Shown piece by piece: positions 1-10,350 of a stretch of DNA of 64,000 bases. The stretch spans positions 21,071,430 to 21,135,429 of the forward strand of contig CM057129.1 in the NCBI GenBank assembly GCA_029964075.1. Reading direction: 5' to 3'. Positions within the stretch are counted from its first letter, which is position 1. The number at the start of each line of letters is the position of its first letter. Source of the stretch: Patiria pectinifera. Lineage: Eukaryota > Echinodermata > Asteroidea > Valvatida > Asterinidae. The notes beneath the pieces are model-generated. The model ran no database searches. It had not been told where the DNA came from and saw only the letters and a program-made list of their open reading frames with translations. The translations under genes and the position numbers were made by a program.

Positions 1-377
1 GGAGGGTAAAATCAGCCAACACCGAGAGGCCAATAATTTGGTACTTCTTGCCCAGATAAAAAATGTTGAATTGTTGTGGTTATTACACTCCGTACATGTT
101 TAGTTTCATTATCAAAATTTGGTGAGAAATCCCTCCTATTAAAAGGATTGTTACATTGGGCTGCAATGGAATGCGCCACAATGGGCTGCAATTTTGTTTC
201 TTTTGAACGTAACGATGGCTATTGGAAAGTTTTTTCAACAGTTGAATATAAACCAACAACCATCCTTTAAATACTGTGCATGTTTGTGTTGTTCTTTGGG
301 TAACCATAGGAGGACGAATTTTGGTGGGTTAAAATTGACTCTCAAAAATCGAGCTGTTGAATGGTAGTTATGAATCC

Positions 378-894
378 TAGGCCTGAGTCAATTCGAATAA
401 TTGACTATTTGAATATTCGAACTCAAATTCGATCGAATATTCGAATATTCGGTCTTACCTGATGGCAGAGTTTTTATGAATAAAAGATGTACAAAAACAG
501 TTTCATTCACGCACGAAATTGCAGATTATAATCATCACAAAAGCTTCTCAATGCTATTACAGCACCGCTATAATGAACATGACGGGATCCATAAAAATTG
601 TTTGTTATAGCGGTGTTTGTTATAGCAGTGTTGTACTGTACTTCGCACATCAAAAATGCATTCCATAATTCTTAGATGAATTCTGCATATTGCTGTTTAG
701 CATACATGTATCAGCTGCTTTTAAGCATCAGGAATCACCTGAAGATTAGTCTCTGGAATGAGATTTTCACCATGAATAGTAAAATTTCCCCTGCTTATTT
801 CACTTCATAATATCCTCCGAAAATTCAAATCCGAAAAAAGATATTCGAATATTCAACAATCGATCGAATATTCAAATATTTCGGCACAGCCCTA
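378..894. mobile_element. hAT-like non-autonomous transposon (MITE)
   Basis: A 517-bp insertion flanked by the 8-bp direct repeat ATGAATCC (370-377 and 895-902). Its ends are imperfect inverted repeats, TAGGCCTGAGTC on the left and TAGGGCTGTGCC read from the right. The sub-terminal parts are rich in the word GAATATTCGA. Unit B has a single uninterrupted ATGAATCC at 28581-28588, which is the empty site. An 8-bp target duplication with TAGGGCTGTGC-type ends is characteristic of the hAT superfamily. No transposase frame is visible. Confidence 0.88.
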
Positions 895-1278
895 ATGAAT
901 CCTGCAGCACAGTGCATCGCATTCTGCGGATGCGCAAGAAGCAACATTTGTGTATAAGTGCTGTGTATTGTGACACACATGCAGCTTGCACCGTACATTG
1001 AATGGGCACGGCTGGAAATACGTACTCGTATACCACAAAATGTTCGCTGCATCCGATGTAAATGTTGTTTTTGCCTATTCTCAGGAACAGTAAGACATAA
1101 GGATGTTTTCCTTGCACCAGACCTTTAAAAAAGAATAGGGAAACAATCCAAAACATAAAATATTCGGGTATTTCAGGCCGTTATATCCCTTTAAATGCAG
1201 ATGGTAATTTCTCTGTTTTTGAAGGTTTTAGTATTGTGCTGCCAGGAACCTCACTTAAGATCACCACTGTTTCCTTAT

Positions 1279-1536
1279 TGGGTCATTCTATCAATTTAGG
1301 GTCCAAAATGTGACATTTTTCCTGTCCCTGTTACCATGGTACTTAGTAATTTGCCATGCAAGTTTCATTAGAAATGACTTCAAATGATGTTTTATTTATT
1401 GGGTAGGTAGTTTGCTGTTCATAATCACTCTTGGAGAACGACTGCATGAAGGAGTGCATCAGAATCATTCAATCATAGATGTCAGATGTAACAGGGACAG
1501 GAACAAAAGTGGAACACTAATTTATAGAAAGACCCA
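1279..1536. mobile_element. GGGTC-ended MITE, copy 1 (unit A)
   Basis: About 258 bp whose two ends are inverted copies of each other over roughly 50 bp: TTGGGTCATTCTATCAATT on the left and its near reverse complement, ending TATAGAAAGACCCAATT, on the right. The same element recurs at 1981-2236, 28971-29227 and 30415-30668. The FReD B flank near 24074-24080 has the flanking sequences joined without it. No coding capacity. Confidence 0.72.
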
Positions 1537-1558
1537 ATTGAGAGTCTAGAGCTAATCT

Positions 1559-1927
1559 TTAAAGGGAATGTACAACATTTGCCTTTGCTGCAATTATCAG
1601 AAATAAATGGATTTGGAGGATTAGTATGTGATAACAAATATTGTTACACTGACTTGTTTCACGTTTTGGGTTCGTAGATGCTGGAAAACCAAGAAAACCA
1701 ATCACATTCTTGTAGTCTGGTTCCCAGACCCCACTTAAGATGAAACGGAGCAATTTATAGACTTTGGGGAATTGTACGATCAGAGAATCAGTCTAGCAGG
1801 CTTGTAGTCTTCACAGGTGTGTAATCAATTGCAAAGAAAATGCAGACGAACTAAATATAAAAAAATTAGGAGCACTTTTTGAGAAAAAAAACCACAGTTT
1901 TCTCCAACGCTGGTCGGCCAACCAGCG
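1559..1927. mobile_element. TTAA MITE, truncated copy (unit A)
   Basis: The left end (TTAA then AGGGAATGTACAACATTTGC) and the body match the complete copy at 2259-2766. The element stops within a palindrome (…CTGGTCGGCCAACCAG…) and is fused to the tail of a different sequence (TTTTTAGATGAAAAAAAAA). Unit B keeps about 760 bp more at the equivalent place, so this junction is a deletion scar. Confidence 0.7.
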
Positions 1928-1980
1928 TTTTTAGATGAAAAAAAAAGGAACCTCACTTAAGATCACCACTGTTTCCTAAT

Positions 1981-2236
1981 TGGGTCATTCTATCAATTTA
2001 GGGTCCAAAGTGTGACATTTTTCCTGTCCCGGTTACCTTGGTACTTAGTAATTTGCCATGCAAGTTTCATTAGAAATGACTTCAAGTGATGTGTTATTTA
2101 TTGGGTAGGTAGGTTGCTGTTCATAATCACTCTTGGAGAACGACTGCATGAAGGAGTGCATCAGAATCATTCAATCATAGATGTCAGATGTAACGGACAG
2201 GAACAAAAGTGGAACACTAATTTATAGAAAGACCCA
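1981..2236. mobile_element. GGGTC-ended MITE, copy 2 (unit A)
   Basis: Second copy of the element at 1279-1536, with the same inverted ends, the same internal AGGAGTGCATCAGAATCATT segment and the same left and right flanks. It arose by duplication of a roughly 700-bp block (about 1246-1927 and 1947-2640), not by independent insertion. Confidence 0.7.
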
Positions 2237-2258
2237 ATTGAGAGTCTAGAGCTAATCT

Positions 2259-2766
2259 TTAAAGGGAATGTACAACATTTACTTTTGCTGCAATTATCAG
2301 AAATAAATGGATTTGGAGGATTAGTATGTTATAACAAATATTGTTACACTGACTTGTTTCACGTTTTGGGTTCGTAGATGCTGGAAAAACCAAGAAAACC
2401 AATCACATTCTTGTAGTCTGGTTCCCAGACCCCACTTAAGATGAAACGGAGCAATTTATAGACTTTGGGGAATTGTACGATCAGAGAATCAGTCTAGCAG
2501 GCTTGTAGTCTTCACAGGTGTGTAATCAATTGCCAAAAAAATGCAGACGAACTAAATATAAAAAATTAGGAACACTTTTTGCAGGAAAAAAACAGTTTTC
2601 TCCGAGCGTTGGAAAAATACAGTTTTTCTTGAAAATGTCAGCACACCGGGAGTCACAACTTTACAGGATGCTTTAGACTGCATTCTCTAACAATCAAATA
2701 AGATATTTCCTGATAATTTGATCATTTCGTTTTTTGATGATTGCAAATGTTGTATCTTCCCTTTAA
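2259..2766. mobile_element. TTAA MITE, complete copy (unit A)
   Basis: A 508-bp element bounded by TTAA. The left end reads AGGGAATGTACAACATTTGC and the right end is its inverted counterpart (GCAAATGTTGTATCTTCCCT), about 20 of 22 positions matching. A diverged, independent copy lies at 57638-58073, and an apparent empty site with a single TTAA is at 24096-24099. TTAA target sites are typical of piggyBac-type elements, so a piggyBac-related MITE is possible, but the ends alone do not settle the family. Confidence 0.82.
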
Positions 2767-2995
2767 GTACCAGTACACACATACATACAAAATTGTATTT
2801 CTGCACTTCCAGTATCTACTAGTTGGGCATTAGTACCTGCACTGACCCCTATGTGTGTGATTTGCATGTATACATTTACATATAGCTACTTGTATCTCCC
2901 TGGTGATGGAATATTGACCAATGAAAGAAACTGTTTAACTCATATACATGATGGCTTAATCCTCTTGAATCACTCAGCCCAATATGTAGGCATAC

Positions 2996-3859
2996 TTATT
3001 TTATTTTCATGCTGCTTCCTTTCATGGAATAGTACTTTCCTTTCCAACTTTCCCAGTGGATTCCTGAGCGAAACGGAGCCTCTGCCTGGTGGTAGTACCT
3101 GCCATTGAGGCAAGCTATGGTACAGTGACCAAACCACCAACCAGCTCCATGTCTCTCTGCACAATGGAAATCAACGCCATCATTGTCCATGTCGTAGGTT
3201 GAGAATCGTTTTCTATTATGCCATGTCAGAGAATCTGGCAGGGTACTGTTTATGTCATAGTCGGCGATCCTTACCCTGTACAAATTCCCCTCAACACCAA
3301 ACTCACCATACTCAGCCCAAACCGTGTTGGATTCCCAGTCCTCCAACTCGACGTGTAGCCTCCACCATCCTGAATACTTTGTCAGATTGAGTAAGATGTC
3401 GTTGCCGATCCAGAACTCCCCGGACGGACTGCCGAAGCCAGCTCGGTAGGTTTCCCAATCTCGGTAGAAATCAACTGAACCGTCCTGCCGCCTCTGAATG
3501 ACCATCCATCCCCCGCCGTCAGTTTCCATATCGCAGTAGACCTGCAGACCATCCTTGAAGCTGTTTGGGTAGATGGTGTATTCACCGCTGGCTGTGAAGC
3601 CAGACTCCAGGAGGCCCACGCAGCTTTTAAAATGATGCAAAGAGGGTTGGTTTGGAAAAGTGTAAAGTTCACACCGATGGCTGGCTTCGTGAAAGTTGGC
3701 AGAGAGACACTCTGGTAGTATAGCACATTCACGTACGCATGTGAATCTAGACTTCACAATTTTCACCTCTAGAGTAGTATTGTTCGGTGTACATTGTTGT
3801 GAACAAGGCAGTTTAGTGAGGTACAGTATGGTGAAAATAAGGAGACCAACTCCATCCAT
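2996..3859 (-). CDS. Secreted PAN/Apple-like + fibrinogen-related domain protein, copy A
   Basis: Intronless frame of 287 residues from the ATG at 3857-3859, which aligns with the starts of the two other copies (MDGVGLLIFT). An in-frame ATG eight codons upstream would give 295. Residues 1 to about 19 are a hydrophobic signal peptide. Next comes a short PAN/Apple-like module with CVREC and a spaced CEL cysteine. The fibrinogen C-terminal domain fills about 79-287: GGGWMVIQRRQDGS, LEDWE, the calcium loop DMDNDGVD, GAGWW and the end GIHWESWKG. FReD proteins of this layout are usually secreted glycan- or acetyl-group-binding lectins in innate recognition or matrix; that role is inferred. It lacks about 35 residues found in copies B and C, mostly in the linker before the FReD. 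The residue before LNGRYY is Cys where the family commonly has Asn. Confidence 0.93.
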   Translation of the reverse strand: MDGVGLLIFTILYLTKLPCSQQCTPNNTTLEVKIVKSRFTCVRECAILPECLSANFHEASHRCELYTFPNQPSLHHFKSCVGLLESGFTASGEYTIYPNSFKDGLQVYCDMETDGGGWMVIQRRQDGSVDFYRDWETYRAGFGSPSGEFWIGNDILLNLTKYSGWWRLHVELEDWESNTVWAEYGEFGVEGNLYRVRIADYDINSTLPDSLTWHNRKRFSTYDMDNDGVDFHCAERHGAGWWFGHCTIACLNGRYYHQAEAPFRSGIHWESWKGKYYSMKGSSMKIK

Positions 3860-3984
3860 GATGCAAAAACAAAAAAGTAACAATGACAGTAAGCTCAGTT
3901 GTCAACTCAAGTCAAACAGCTGGTCAGAGAGTGTGTGGCAGAGGGCTCCTAAGGAAACCAAATAGTAGAAATTGTTATCGCTGC

Positions 3985-4540
3985 ACATGATATTTGACCG
4001 AATCAAAGTATCATGAAGCCATCCTCCTTGATGTTCCAGGTCATGATAAAGATGTTCAGTTTTGAATGTGCCTGTTGTTGCTGGATTTTAGCACACGCAC
4101 AGCCATTCTTGAAATAGATCGGTATGATGTCGATGCAAGAGCCAGGCAACCAAACTACACATTTGCCTGTATGCAGAGTTTGGAATCACTGCCTTGTGGG
4201 CACAACAAGTAGTCTGGTTTCCACGTCAGTTATATTGTTGGCATGGCAATGAATTGGAATTTGTTTGGTGCAAGAAGTGCGTTTGTTCAAGGTGTTTTTT
4301 TTTTTTTCTTCAATTTTTAATTAAAGTTTGGGCAGTGTTGTAGTAGGTTGGGTGAGTTTCCATGGTGATATAATACGGTGCTTTAGTACCTGTTAAGTGA
4401 ACCAGAAATCTTGGAGCCATCCTTGGTGTGTGTTTTTATTTGATTTGTGGGCGCATGATGCATGACTGGATATTTTAAAGGTTAGGCCTAATGTTTGTTC
4501 ATCATATCAGTAAAGAAGGGAAACCTCGGAAAAACAGGCT
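3985..4540. repeat. FReD 5'-flank repeat, unit A
   Basis: This stretch lies directly upstream of FReD A (right side, since the gene is on the minus strand). It recurs at 29687-30246 nearly unchanged, and in diverged form at about 25330-25760, 32530-33190 and 33190-33540. Shared words include GGATTTTAGCACACGCACA, GATGTTCAGTTTTGA and GACTGGATA. It moves with FReD genes, so it is probably their promoter-side flank rather than an independent transposon. No TATA box or start element could be assigned with confidence. Confidence 0.65.
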
Positions 4541-4542
4541 TT

Positions 4543-5151
4543 TACAGTGCGAGTAAAAAAAAAGCGGAACCAAAAGCCCAAAAATTATATTGCATATTTA
4601 ACAAAAATATTTAGCACCAAAAATAATTGTGACTGGAAAGCTGATTTCATAAGCTACTTTTAGATGAAAAAAAATACTGAAATTGCTCATTCTGTTCAAA
4701 GAATGTCACCATTTAAAACTGACCCTGAAACATCTTTTGTCAAAAAAATGCGATTTCAAGAATCGTCGTCACAAATGTTTTCAAACATCACCAGCGATAA
4801 ATCTCACTTCAAAAGTTAAAAATATTCAATAACTTCGTTTAGAAGGCCCATCTTTTTAAAAAAGTGGATTTTATAAATCATATTGTATTCTGTGTCATTT
4901 TCTTTGTTGTTCCAAACAGTCAGAATACACAGTAAATTGGGGTGTTTTTTTTTTAGCGAAACAGGTTTTAGGGTCATTGGGTTTAAATGGTGATATTCTT
5001 TGAACGGATTGAGCAAATTCAGTATTCTTTTCATCTAAAAGTAGCTGATGAAATTGGCTTTCCATTCATTATTATTTTTGTTGCTACCTGTTTTTTTTAA
5101 ATATGAAATATTATTTTTGTTTGGGTTCTGCTTTTTTTGACTCACAATGTA
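4543..5151. mobile_element. Mariner-like hairpin MITE, copy 1
   Basis: About 609 bp with long inverted arms. The ends read TACAGTGCGAGTAAAAAAAA on the left and TACATTGTGAGTCAAAAAAA from the right. Sub-terminal segments (TAGCACCAAAAATAAT, GGAAAGC, CTACTTTTAGATGAAAA, AATATCACCATTTAAA) recur inverted at the other end. A second full copy at 27417-28088 has cleaner ends. TA-bounded ends starting CAGGGTGAGNCAAAAA suggest a Tc1/mariner relative. No transposase. Confidence 0.75.
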
Positions 5152-5622
5152 TGGGTCAACAGAACCGCTTTGCGAGCATACTGGTTCCCAGTCTGTACCT
5201 TATCGAGAAGGGAATTATTGTTGGGCCGCAAGTAATTTCAAAATTTTTCCAATTAAAAATTACTTTTGTCCTCAGTGTCACTTGGTGAGGTTTTAAAAAT
5301 GTTGTGTTAACCCTACATGTATCTCCATCAAAATCCATCCCCCGTTTTGTAGGATTTTGGGGGACTTGGTAGTTGAACTTCCTGGAATTCGATCAAGTAC
5401 CAAGGTGCTTCTAATGCTTTGTAAAGTAATAAGTTCTTTTTTAGTGAAAAACAAAGAGAGAAGGTAGATTGTGTAAATACAAGATGCCAATTTTAAATTC
5501 TTGTTCTGTTTAAAACAGTTGGGAAAAATTCAAAACATATTTTGACTGATATTCGTCTGAATGATTAACTACCGGTATCTCAATGTGATATCTAGAAATT
5601 AAATTAATCTCTTATTTAACAG
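5152..5622. other. Non-coding, intron upstream of CCHC-gene exon
   Basis: No gene seen. It ends in the acceptor CTTATTTAACAG at 5611-5622. Unit B homology resumes at about 5255 (about 33935). The stretch 5150-5220 also resembles 26640-26720 in the spacer. Confidence 0.5.
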
Positions 5623-5743
5623 GTTGCTACAGAGCCCAAGAGTGTGTATGTTACCCTTACATGCGTGGATGAGAGTCAGCTTTCCTATGACATTTCGTCA
5701 GCCGTGCTAAACATCAACTCTGAGACAATGCCGAGCACTGCAG
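5623..5743 (+). CDS. CCHC-gene internal exon a, unit A
   Basis: A 121-nt exon between CTTATTTAACAG and GCAG|GTAGGC. Only one frame is open throughout, giving 40 codons plus one base: VATEPKSVYVTLTCVDESQL followed by a Ser/Asn-rich end (…INSETMPSTA). Unit B has the same exon at 34321-34441 with one silent change and one Ser-to-Asn change. I do not recognise the family. Earlier exons are not visible between here and the window start; in unit A they could lie left of the window, with FReD A sitting in an intron on the opposite strand. Confidence 0.6.
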
Positions 5744-6645
5744 GTAGGCTGCTGCCGTTGACAATACCAGACAGCTTTGGGTCAACATGAAAATATCTCC
5801 TAACGCAAAATACCTGGGTTGTGCAGCAGTGCAGGACAAGGGGAAGCAGTGTCATAACCAAGGGGGCGGGCAAAGGTCCACCCTCCCCCACCCAACTGAT
5901 GCCTTTGCTCCCACCCCTTCCCCTTGCCCCCCCCCCCCAAAAAATGCACCCCAGCCACTGAAGAATACATTTATCCCTGTAAATTTGTTATCTGTCACCA
6001 TGAACAAAACATACATGTACAGTCAGACTTTCAAAGAATAAAGATATTTATATGATGCTGCAAAACAAGATCTTTCCAATGGTATATAACATTTGGGTGA
6101 ACATGGGTTTAGAGACTACCAACTTGAAGTTGTAAAACCATTGTATGAGAAATTGCCTTTTGAAATCTTGCTGTTGTGTCACTGTGAAGGAACAGGATGG
6201 GCACAGATTTAGAAGATGTTTGGTAGAACAAAATAATTGGAGAAGGGTACAACAGGACTAACCAGATGAAGGTTCAACTGAAAATGAAACAATTGACCAG
6301 CCTTTCAATGTGGCTTTTTTTCACTGTATTTCAAAATGGCAATTACAGACTTTATGCTCATTTTGTGATGGACAGGTCACATTTCAGATAAGGATAAGGA
6401 GACATGAAATCTATATACCTTTTTTATGTCAAAATGTACTGAGCATTGTTGGTTGGAAAATTGCTATGAAAAACAACTTCGAAACTAAAAAATCTTTTTT
6501 TGGACCTCATTAGTTTCAGTATAGTAATGTACTTCCACACTTCTCTGAACGCTCAGTACATTCCATCCGTTGGTCTGTACTACAATGAAGTCATTTCTAC
6601 TTTGTGAATTTGTGGATTTTTCTCCTGTTCAAACAATTTTACCAG

Positions 6646-6767
6646 AGGAAAGATCCAAGGAGCACCATCCTGGCTCCACTCGCCGAGGAAGCCGTGATGA
6701 GCACAATGAAGGGCCAGTCAGTGAGGAAAACAGACCATCCGACAACTATGATGTTCGATATGAGTCA
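6646..6767 (+). CDS. CCHC-gene internal exon b, unit A (3' end uncertain)
   Basis: The acceptor CAATTTTACCAG gives a start at 6646. Continuing in phase from exon a, the product is hydrophilic: ERSKEHHPGSTRRGSRDEHN followed by EGPVSEENRPSDNYDVRYES. Possible donors are TCA|GTGAGG at 6721 or the weak TCA|GTCTTT at 6768. Neither fits the phase of exon c at its strong acceptor (see findings). A second frame is also open across the whole exon. The last about 20 bases are repeated at 6890-6910 by a tandem duplication private to unit A. Confidence 0.5.
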
Positions 6768-7020
6768 GTCTTTTATTTTGTCTTGGAATTTTTTGAACAC
6801 TTTATGATAATTTTTAGTTTGTTTTATCTCTTATTTTTTATTTTAATAAAAGCTTTATTGACAGTTGGTTCAGATACTTACAACTATTGATGTTCGATAT
6901 GAGTCAGTCTTTTATTTTGTCTTGGAATTTTGTGAACACTTTGTAAATTTTTTCTAGGTTTTTATATCTCTTTTTTTATTAAAAATTGTATTGACCGTCA
7001 GGCCAGATAATTACAACTAC
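6742..7020. repeat. 139-bp tandem duplication, unit A only
   Basis: The segment from ACAACTATGATGTTCGATAT through the following T-rich stretch occurs twice, starting at 6742 and 6880. It is bounded by short ACAACTA repeats at 6742, 6880 and 7013. Unit B has one copy (about 35446-35577). It duplicates the end of exon b and its possible donor site. Confidence 0.85.
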
Positions 7021-7351
7021 AATGCCCATGTAGATGGCCAACCTTTTACTCCCTCTGTTTTAAGTGACACTTTGAAAACTTTTTAAAATCAAATCATATA
7101 GTTCAGGTAAAGCCTTAAAAAAAAAGAGAGTATAAAAGGGACAGATAGTTGACAATGTCACTTTTTTGTTTTGTGCAAAATTGTGATTATATGAGAAAAT
7201 CACAAAATGAGTGTTGTTTGGCATTTCGCATTGCACATTATATAAAAGTGTGGGCACTGAATAAGTTACAGCAAATTTCCATTGCAGTAGCATTCTCCCC
7301 ATTCTCTATCCTTAAAATTTGAAAATTCCTGTTATTGTTTTGTCACCACAG

Positions 7352-7505
7352 CCATAATTACGAGGGGCGGTCACATGACCGTGGATCATCAGGTGACCGA
7401 TGCTTTGTCTGTAGCAACTATGGCCATCTCAGCTACGACTGCCCCAGCAAGAGAGGGGACCCCAGGGACCGTAATGATCGCAGAAACAAAGGGGGCTCCA
7501 AAAAG
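7352..7505 (+). CDS. CCHC zinc-knuckle exon c, unit A
   Basis: A 154-nt exon after the pyrimidine-rich acceptor TTGTTTTGTCACCACAG and before AAAAAG|GTAATG. It encodes HNYEGRSHDRGSSGDR, then a CX2CX4HX4C zinc knuckle (CFVCSNYGHLSYDC), then a basic Arg/Asp/Lys tail (PSKRGDPRDRNDRRNKGG). Single CCHC knuckles beside Arg/Ser/Asp-rich stretches are typical of RNA-binding proteins. The words GHLSYxCP recall ZCRB1 (U11/U12 snRNP 31 kDa), but the surrounding exons do not look like its RRM, so I give no name. Unit B encodes the same 51 residues. Confidence 0.8.
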
Positions 7506-8264
7506 GTAATGCTGTGCCTGTGTGAGTCTAAGACTGTGGCTTTTGATAACATGCAATCTGTGGCATTATCCATAGCTAAATAGAAATGTATAAAGTTGTT
7601 AAAATACAGAACCTTATATCTGTGGCTGATAAACTCAAGAGACAACACATTTTGTTTTGACAATGGGGTTGTTAATGTGGAGAGTAGTGGGCACAATGCT
7701 TTTTACCATACCTGAGTTGTCCCCTGTGTGCAGTGATCACATGCCCATTTTCAGATAAAGCTGCCCTTATCTGATCCTTGAGGTCCAAAATGGCAAGTCC
7801 TACTTCTGTTAGATGCTAAATACCTGTGATTAAATCACTCGCTTAATTCCATGAAAGTGCAACAATTTTGAATCTAAGTTTGTTTTTCTGGCTCAATTAC
7901 AGTTTGTTCATTGCACTCCATATCACTGAATTATGACCATGTCATTGGTATGGTCTTACCATGTTCCGCAGTGAGCTGTTACATGTTCCTCCGAGTTAGG
8001 ACGTTGGTTGTGAAAGGAGTTTGTCAGTTTGCCTACTGCCTAGTCATTCCTAAGGAGTCCCATCCTTGGAACGTAGCTTTGCCTTTGTAACCAGCAAAGC
8101 GTGCAATGATGGCTTGCACTGTCTCAAATTAGAAAATGAACAAGTCTAGTTGTAAAGTCATTCAGTGGAGTAAGCCTAAGTCCGGAAGCTTTTTTGTGTG
8201 TGGTAAACACTGTACAATTAGTTTTGGCATTAACCTCGTTTATGATAACCGTGTCCTTTTTCAG

Positions 8265-8294
8265 AATTGGGGAAGGAAGAACCGCAAATATTAG
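8265..8294 (+). CDS. CCHC-gene terminal coding exon d, unit A
   Basis: The acceptor GTGTCCTTTTTCAG is followed in the correct phase (0, matching exon c) by AATTGGGGAAGGAAGAACC…, encoding NWGRKNRKY and then TAG at 8292-8294. The predicted C-terminus is therefore GGSKKNWGRKNRKY, continuing the basic tail of exon c. Unit B differs by one silent AAA/AAG change. Too short to appear as an ORF, but phase, acceptor and composition agree. Confidence 0.72.
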   Translation, partial: NWGRKNRKY

Positions 8295-8734
8295 ATGTGT
8301 GGTGATGTCAGGATGGCTCCAAACAAGACCAAAGATTAACTTCTCAGGGTGTGCTTATTTTCAAGACTTTTGTGTTGCCAGCATTTGTATTTTGTGTAAA
8401 GATCAGAAGAGAACTTCAAGTTGTTTTAGTTGTAATGCTGGTTCTTAAGCCTGCTGCACACCTTTACAATTTTACCAGTTCTCCGGATCAGCGGGCCATT
8501 GGACGTACAGATCAGAAAGGTGTGCGTATGAAATATCCGCCCAATCTGACCGTACACTGGGCGACCGGATGAAATCAAACATGTTTGATTTTTTTCACAT
8601 CCAATATCACCGGATCCGATGTCACCAGAAATATGTGCGAGCAGCACTCCGATTTCACCAGACGCCATGTTTATGTTGACCAATCAGATTCACGAAGAAA
8701 GTCACATGATTCAAAATTGACGGCTGCCATTTTG

Positions 8735-8823
8735 TCAGGTGACTGGTCATCATGAGACTGGTCATCATGTGACTGATCATAGTGTTACTGATCATCATAT
8801 GACTGATCATCATGTGACAGATA
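8735..8823. repeat. 17-18-bp minisatellite, unit A
   Basis: About five degenerate copies of CATCATGTGACTGGT/GAT. The frame reading MMISHMMIS… on the minus strand is an artefact of this repeat. Unit B has a shorter, diverged version at 37245-37320. Confidence 0.8.
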
Positions 8824-9354
8824 ATAGAACAGAATCGGGCATGTGTGCGGGTAACGTTGCGGTCTCCGCAACGGTGAAAAAACGGTACCAGTGATCTAGT
8901 GAGCAAGGAAAATTGGAAAGATATGTGGATTTTTAATTGACTTCCCCCCCACCTCACGCAGCCATTCCCTGACAAGAGAAGTCGAGCTGCTGCGTGGAAG
9001 AGGGTGCTATCAACAAGTTCAATCTGATCCAGTCTTTGAAACTTTGACGCTAAGACCATGAGCTTACCTCACCGGCACATTAGCTTCGAACATTGGCACT
9101 TGGGCCCTGAACATACCGCATGCACATTAGCTTGAATACAGTGCACATCATTATTAATTATTTCTGGTAATAAAACCAAGGATTCCTCAAAAGCGCCCTA
9201 GGCACTGTAGCTCCCAAGCCTGAAGACACCTGTAGAGAAGAGACAATGAGAAGAATTTACAATTTTAGCAGAGCGAGGAAAACCCCCGAAGAATATTCTG
9301 GGGAAAACCCACACACTCATGCAGAGACTGAAATCCCAATCTACATGTTGGCCC

Positions 9355-9416
9355 AGGCGGGATTCAAACCCAGGTCACAACAGTGGAAGGCGAGGAAAGT
9401 ACTGCTACGCCAACCT
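9355..9416 (-). mobile_element. tRNA-like SINE segment, unit A
   Basis: Read on the minus strand it begins AGGTTGGCGTAGCAGT (A-box-like) and ends with a B-box-like GGGTTTGAATCCC. The flanks GAGGAAAACCCC and GGGGAAAACCCACACACT (9279-9320) probably belong to the same dispersed element, but its outer limits are unclear. It is not a functional tRNA: the stems do not pair well. Confidence 0.55.
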
Positions 9417-10350
9417 GATTCCCCGTCTTGTGAGGTGTGCTCGGAATTTCTCGGGTTTGAGAGCAGAAGTTCCTGAGAATGGATTCGTTTCATCTTGTTG
9501 AAAGAACCCTCTACCACAGCATACCGCACTTGCCAGGGGTTGGGACTGGCCGCTTAGGTAGAATAAAATCCAAATCTGCTATTGGACCAATACTGGTAAA
9601 AATTCAGTTGAATATCTTGAACTGGTGTTTTGCAAGACTTTGATGAAGTTTTACATTATGTCCTAAGAGTAAAATCACAATTGACAATTGTTGGGTTTCA
9701 CAGTTGTTTTCGAGTTCATTGGCAATTTGACTTAACTGGTTTGGCAGTTGCGTATGGTTCATGGGATTTTGTCTCACGATTCAAGCAGGCCACAAGACTT
9801 AAATAAATGACATCAAAGACCAACTCCAGATTTTGGCAAATTCAAAGTTCGGAAGCTCAAATTGTTGATTAGAAAGGTGATGTTCTGTTTTGTCCAACAG
9901 AACATGTGTCCAATACAATTTTCATGTTAGATATGTAATAGGCGTACATTTTCGTGAGACTTTTGTGCATCACACGAAAGCCCCAATTTTGAACTTGGTG
10001 TCTTTCTATTGCCTAGTTTGTGTGTGTTGTATGGCATTATACTGTACAGTGTTCGCACAGTGCTCTGTAAAAGTCTACAGAAATCATTCTTTGTTTTTTT
10101 TCCTTACTGGACTACTCTAGTTCATAGAAAAAATGCTCACTATGCACATATTCTTTCCTAAGTCAGTTTCTGTTGTTGTAATGATTACAGTATAAAGCAA
10201 ATTAATATTAGAAAAAAAAGAAAGAAGAAATCGGATGTAATGTTGGAAAAGAAACGCAATGATGTCATAACCTGCAGTGAATATGCAGGGAATTTATTTG
10301 ATTTTTTCAAGTCCATTTTTTAAATTTTTGTAATAGAGTGAGCTATGTCA

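Noticed and set aside
7352-7505. Naming the CCHC gene ZCRB1 or a terminal uridylyltransferase
   Set aside because: Only the short zinc-knuckle words are similar. The neighbouring exons do not show the RRM or nucleotidyltransferase sequence needed for either name.
8655-9059. Minus-strand frame of 134 codons with MMISHMM repeats
   Set aside because: It is a translation of the 17-18-bp minisatellite; unit B does not preserve the frame.
9246-9501. Overlapping plus-strand frames and a possible tRNA gene
   Set aside because: The sequence is a tRNA-derived SINE. The tRNA-like part lacks proper stems and the frames run antisense to it.
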